This document shows positions 61,106 through 64,000 of a DNA stretch of 64,000 bases, in pieces; the first letter of the stretch is position 1; each line of letters opens with the position of its first letter. The stretch is from Leptolinea sp. HRD-7. GTDB lineage: Bacteria > Chloroflexota > Anaerolineae > Anaerolineales > Anaerolineaceae. Below the pieces are notes generated by a model. That model had not been told where the DNA came from. It made no database searches and saw nothing but the letters and a program-made list of their open reading frames with translations. The position numbers and the translations under genes are program-made. The stretch is from NCBI GenBank assembly GCA_024363285.1, contig AP024710.1, forward strand, positions 1,768,001-1,832,000, in the 5' to 3' direction.

Positions 61106-62296
61106 ATGGAAGCACAAACCAGTACTGGTACCAATAAATTTGTTGTTCCCATTGGCCCACAGCACCCCGCGTTAAAAGAACCCGGCCACTTTGAATTCAC
61201 TGTTGATGGTGAGATTGTCACCGGCGCCTCGGTCCGATTGGGATTTGTGCACCGTGGTATTGAAAAAGGCACAGAATCACGCAACTGGACACAGAACATG
61301 TATATGGTGGAACGCGTCTGCGGTATTTGCAGCCATGTGCACGCATCCGCGTATGCCCAGGGCGTTGAAATGCTGGCGGGCGTCACTATTACACCCCGGG
61401 CAGAAGTGATCCGCTCGATCACGGCCGAACTCGAACGCATTCACAGCCACATGTTGTGGCTGGGTGTGGCGGCTCATGAGGGCGGTTTCGACACTCTTTT
61501 CATGTATTCCTGGCGAGACCGTGAAACGGTAATGGATCTACTGGAACTGGTCACCGGAAACCGGGTTAATTACAGTGTCAACGTGCCCGGCGGTGTGAAA
61601 TATGATATTGACGATAAAATGGCCGACCAGATCCGCAAAGGATTGGATTTTCTGGTTGGTCGGATGGAGCATTACATGAAAGTGGTCACGACCGATGAAA
61701 CCTTTGTCGGGCGTACCAAAGGTATTGGCGTAATGCCGAAGAACGAAGCCTATATGCTGGGGTCGATCGGTCCTACAGGGCGGGCTTCCGGCGTGGAACA
61801 TGATGTTCGGGTGGATTCGCCGTATGCCGGCTACAAAGAGTTCCCTGTCAATATTATCCTGGATGAAGCCGGAGATCTTCAAGCCCGCTTTGTGGTGCGT
61901 ATAAAGGAATTGTATGAAAGCGTCCGCCTGATTAAAGAGATGCTGGATCACATGCCCGAAGGCGAATTGACGGTCAAAGTTCCCCGGCGAATTCCCGCGG
62001 GTGAGGCGATCAGCCGCATGGAAGCACCGCGCGGTGAGTTATTCTACTTCCTCAAAAGTAATGGTACCGATATTCCGGAACGTGTAAAAATCCGCACTCC
62101 ATCTCTGTGCAACTGGTCATCGATTACCAACTACGCGGTAGGACACAAACTGGCCGATATGCCCATGCTTCTGGCGGGTATTGACCCCTGTTTCTCGTGT
62201 AATGACCGAATGGTTACTGTCAAACGGGGTGGTAAAGACCCGGTCAATTGGACCTGGGAACAATTACGTCAATATGGGATCGCATACTACAAATGA
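61106..62296 (+). CDS. [NiFe]-hydrogenase large subunit, group 4 type (NuoD-like)
   Basis: 396 residues. All four Ni-Fe ligands are present: ERVCGICSH (C72, C75) and DPCFSCNDR (C362, C365). NuoD proper has lost these, so this is a hydrogenase. R368 sits where the maturation protease cuts in group 4 enzymes, leaving a 28-residue tail. GFVHRGIEKGTESR and IGPTGRASG are family markers. Subgroup within group 4 (Ech, Mbh, Hyf-like) is not resolved. Stop overlaps the next start as ATGA. Confidence 0.95.
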   Translation: MEAQTSTGTNKFVVPIGPQHPALKEPGHFEFTVDGEIVTGASVRLGFVHRGIEKGTESRNWTQNMYMVERVCGICSHVHASAYAQGVEMLAGVTITPRAEVIRSITAELERIHSHMLWLGVAAHEGGFDTLFMYSWRDRETVMDLLELVTGNRVNYSVNVPGGVKYDIDDKMADQIRKGLDFLVGRMEHYMKVVTTDETFVGRTKGIGVMPKNEAYMLGSIGPTGRASGVEHDVRVDSPYAGYKEFPVNIILDEAGDLQARFVVRIKELYESVRLIKEMLDHMPEGELTVKVPRRIPAGEAISRMEAPRGELFYFLKSNGTDIPERVKIRTPSLCNWSSITNYAVGHKLADMPMLLAGIDPCFSCNDRMVTVKRGGKDPVNWTWEQLRQYGIAYYK

Positions 62297-63219
62297 ACAA
62301 TTCACTCACCCTCCTGAATCTGTTGATCTTCCCCGGCGGGTTGTTCTTGATCGCCATGGGAATGGCTTACGAATGGATTGACCGGAAGCTTGTAGCTCAA
62401 TTCCAGAACCGTTATGGACCACGTTGGTTCCAACCTCTGGCTGATACGATCAAGCTTCTGGCAAAAGAAGAGATTACCCCGGCCGGTGTTAGCAGCGGAT
62501 TGTTCATCGCGCTGCCTATCGTTGCCGTGGCTGCCGCTCTGACAGCGTCTCTCAATGTGCCGATGTTCGGGCTCCAACCGGCATACAGCTTTCAGGGTGA
62601 CCTGATCGTTGCCATGTACCTGTTGAGCCTGATGACCCTGTGTATGGGTCTGGCCGGCGCCAACACCAATGACCGTTTTTCTCTGATCGGTGCGACACGT
62701 ACTCTAACCCAGTTGTTCTCTTACGAAGCACCGTTCATGCTCGCGCTGCTTGGCCCCGCCATCGCTGCCGGTACCTGGAATATCAGTGAGATCAATAACT
62801 TCGCGGGTTCCAATACCTGGATGATCGTCACGCAGCCGATCGGCGCTCTGATAGCCATCATCGGGTTGATGGGCAAGCTGGAATTACCGCCGTTTGATGC
62901 CCCGGAAGCGGAAACGGAAATTGTTTCCGGCGCGTTGACGGAATACAGCGGCCGCGGCCTTGCGCTTTTCCATATCGGTAAAGATGTGGAACTGGTAATT
63001 GGTCTGACTTTGGTTTCAGCTTTTTATCTGGGCGGTTTATCAAATCCGTTTGTGTTTATCTTGAAAACTGCCGCGCTCTTGCTGGTAACAGCAGGATTGC
63101 AGTCGCTGTTCGCCCGCCTGCGCATCGACCAGACCGTTGGAATCTGGTGGCGAATGGGAGCGTTATTAGCGCTGCTTCAGTTGCTCGTGTTGATCGTTCT
63201 TAAAGGATTTGGCTTATGA
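62293..63219 (+). CDS. NuoH/EchB-like membrane anchor subunit
   Basis: 308 residues from ATG 62293 (overlap ATGA); the longer frame is not needed. About eight helices. Markers: AYEWIDRKLVAQFQNRYGP, QPLADTIKLLAKEEITP, and KLELPPFDAPEAETEIVSGALTEYSG, with quinone/ion-coupling acidic residues of the NuoH loop. It anchors the catalytic module to the pumping arm. Overlaps the ferredoxin subunit start by 4 nt. Confidence 0.93.
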   Translation: MNNSLTLLNLLIFPGGLFLIAMGMAYEWIDRKLVAQFQNRYGPRWFQPLADTIKLLAKEEITPAGVSSGLFIALPIVAVAAALTASLNVPMFGLQPAYSFQGDLIVAMYLLSLMTLCMGLAGANTNDRFSLIGATRTLTQLFSYEAPFMLALLGPAIAAGTWNISEINNFAGSNTWMIVTQPIGALIAIIGLMGKLELPPFDAPEAETEIVSGALTEYSGRGLALFHIGKDVELVIGLTLVSAFYLGGLSNPFVFILKTAALLLVTAGLQSLFARLRIDQTVGIWWRMGALLALLQLLVLIVLKGFGL

Positions 63220-63638
63220 AAATCGGCGCCATGCTTGGTGATATATTCCGCTCACTGTTTAAGAAACCGGCAACAGAGATGTATCCGTACGTGCGGACAG
63301 ATGCTCCAGACCGGTTTCGCGGCCAGTTGAAGTACAAGTCTGAAACCTGCACCGGCTGTCAACTCTGTGTAAAAGACTGCCCGGCCGATGCTATAGAAAT
63401 TGTGACAATTGACAAAGTAGCGAAGAAATTTGTTATGCGCTATCGCGCTGACCGGTGCATTTTCTGCGCGCAGTGTGTACAATCATGCCGTTTTGGATGC
63501 ATTGAATTATCCAGTGACGAGTGGGAACTGGCTTCAGACAAACGCCAGCCGTTCGAATTGATTTATGGTCGAAAGGAAGATATTGACGCCCTCCTGGAAA
63601 GAGCAACTCAACTCGAACCTGCGGAAGCTGCGAAATAA
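63216..63638 (+). CDS. Two-[4Fe-4S] ferredoxin-like subunit (NuoI/HyfH-like)
   Basis: 140 residues. Two CxxCxxCxxxCP-type motifs: TCTGCQLCVKDCP and RCIFCAQCVQSCR. The amphipathic N-terminus (about 1-20) docks on the membrane subunit. It accepts or donates electrons to soluble ferredoxin. Overlaps the protease frame at its 3' end. Confidence 0.93.
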   Translation: MKIGAMLGDIFRSLFKKPATEMYPYVRTDAPDRFRGQLKYKSETCTGCQLCVKDCPADAIEIVTIDKVAKKFVMRYRADRCIFCAQCVQSCRFGCIELSSDEWELASDKRQPFELIYGRKEDIDALLERATQLEPAEAAK

Positions 63639-64000
63639 TTTTCCGAACTCAAAAGTAGTACTGGTTGGGGTCGGCAATTTACTAATGGGCGATGACGCTG
63701 CCGGCATGCTGGTTGTTCAGAATCTGACATCCCGCCTGCCGGCAGATTCATGGCTGATTCCTCTGGAAGGCGGCCCCGCACCGGAAAACTGCACAGGCGC
63801 GATTCGCCGTTTCACGCCTGGAGCAGTTATTTTTATTGACGCGGGTGATTTCAATGCTTCTCCCGGTGAAATCATGTTCACAGACTGTGGGGAATCGGAC
63901 GGAGTCTCGGCGTTCGGTCACACTCTTCCATTAAGTGTGCTTGGACAATATCTTGAAGCGGATATCGGGTGCAAGAGCTTTTTATTAATAATTCAGCCAG
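63583..64000 (+). CDS. HycI-type hydrogenase maturation protease, N-terminal part (runs off window)
   Basis: Cleaves the C-terminal tail of the hydrogenase large subunit after nickel insertion. TTG 63583 is preferred (AAAGGAAG 5 nt upstream); ATG 63565 is the alternative. Visible marks: VVLVGVGNLLMGDDAAG, with the GNxLxGDDG-type metal site, and FIDAGDF. About 139 residues are seen; the end lies outside. The gene overlaps the ferredoxin subunit by 56 nt in another frame. Confidence 0.9.
   Translation, partial: MTPSWKEQLNSNLRKLRNNFPNSKVVLVGVGNLLMGDDAAGMLVVQNLTSRLPADSWLIPLEGGPAPENCTGAIRRFTPGAVIFIDAGDFNASPGEIMFTDCGESDGVSAFGHTLPLSVLGQYLEADIGCKSFLLIIQP

Overview
The window looks like chromosomal DNA of an anaerobic or facultative Chloroflexota bacterium, probably an Anaerolineae relative. 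This is inference. It rests on two T-box leaders, an archaeal-length aspartyl-tRNA synthetase, a TrpB2-type tryptophan synthase, DUF5671-type membrane repeats, and a complex-I-like [NiFe]-hydrogenase operon. No rRNA, tRNA, CRISPR array, prophage or insertion sequence was recognised. Most of the window reads as ordinary core genome, with a more mixed accessory stretch around 25-41 kb.

Layout. 0-4.2 kb (minus): 5' part of gyrA, three small or membrane proteins, xanthine phosphoribosyltransferase. 4.2-8.1 kb (plus): maf, a lipoprotein-like class B PBP, rsgA. 8.2-14.6 kb (plus): an oligopeptide ABC transporter operon (D-F-A-B-C) with a clear promoter and terminator. 14.8-22.8 kb: a cyclic-nucleotide-domain protein with a NifU-type protein, then a minus-strand housekeeping block (mutM, prs, GNAT, aspS, meaB, B12-binding mutase subunit). 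22.9-25 kb: a ChlI-like AAA+ ATPase followed in the -1 frame by a ChlD-like VWA protein, with an A9 run at the junction. 25-34.7 kb: CBS, TPR, SRPBCC, STAS-like, orphan DNA methyltransferase, RDD, MarR and pirin genes. 34.7-36.6 kb: Trp T-box plus trpB2. 36.6-41.5 kb: HepT/MntA pair, M28 peptidase, methyltransferase-like protein, YjbQ, GyrI-like protein. 41.7-46.1 kb: a GGDEF response regulator and a large hybrid kinase. 46.1-51.1 kb: a Val T-box ahead of a GH13 glycosidase and valS. 51.1-55.3 kb: a peroxiredoxin-glutaredoxin fusion with an in-frame TGA, a RelE-like/helicase fusion, and small enzymes. 55.7-64 kb: a group 4 [NiFe]-hydrogenase operon ending in a truncated HycI-type protease.

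Most notable points. (1) A probable selenoprotein peroxiredoxin: TGA sits exactly at the peroxidatic cysteine and a strong hairpin follows within 10 nt. (2) A chlI/chlD pair likely expressed as one gene by -1 frameshifting on A9, next to B12-dependent mutase genes. (3) A valine T-box that controls a glycosidase together with valS. (4) A ten-subunit complex-I-like hydrogenase that keeps all four Ni-Fe cysteines and has its own protease. (5) A RelE-fold domain fused to a UvrD-like helicase.
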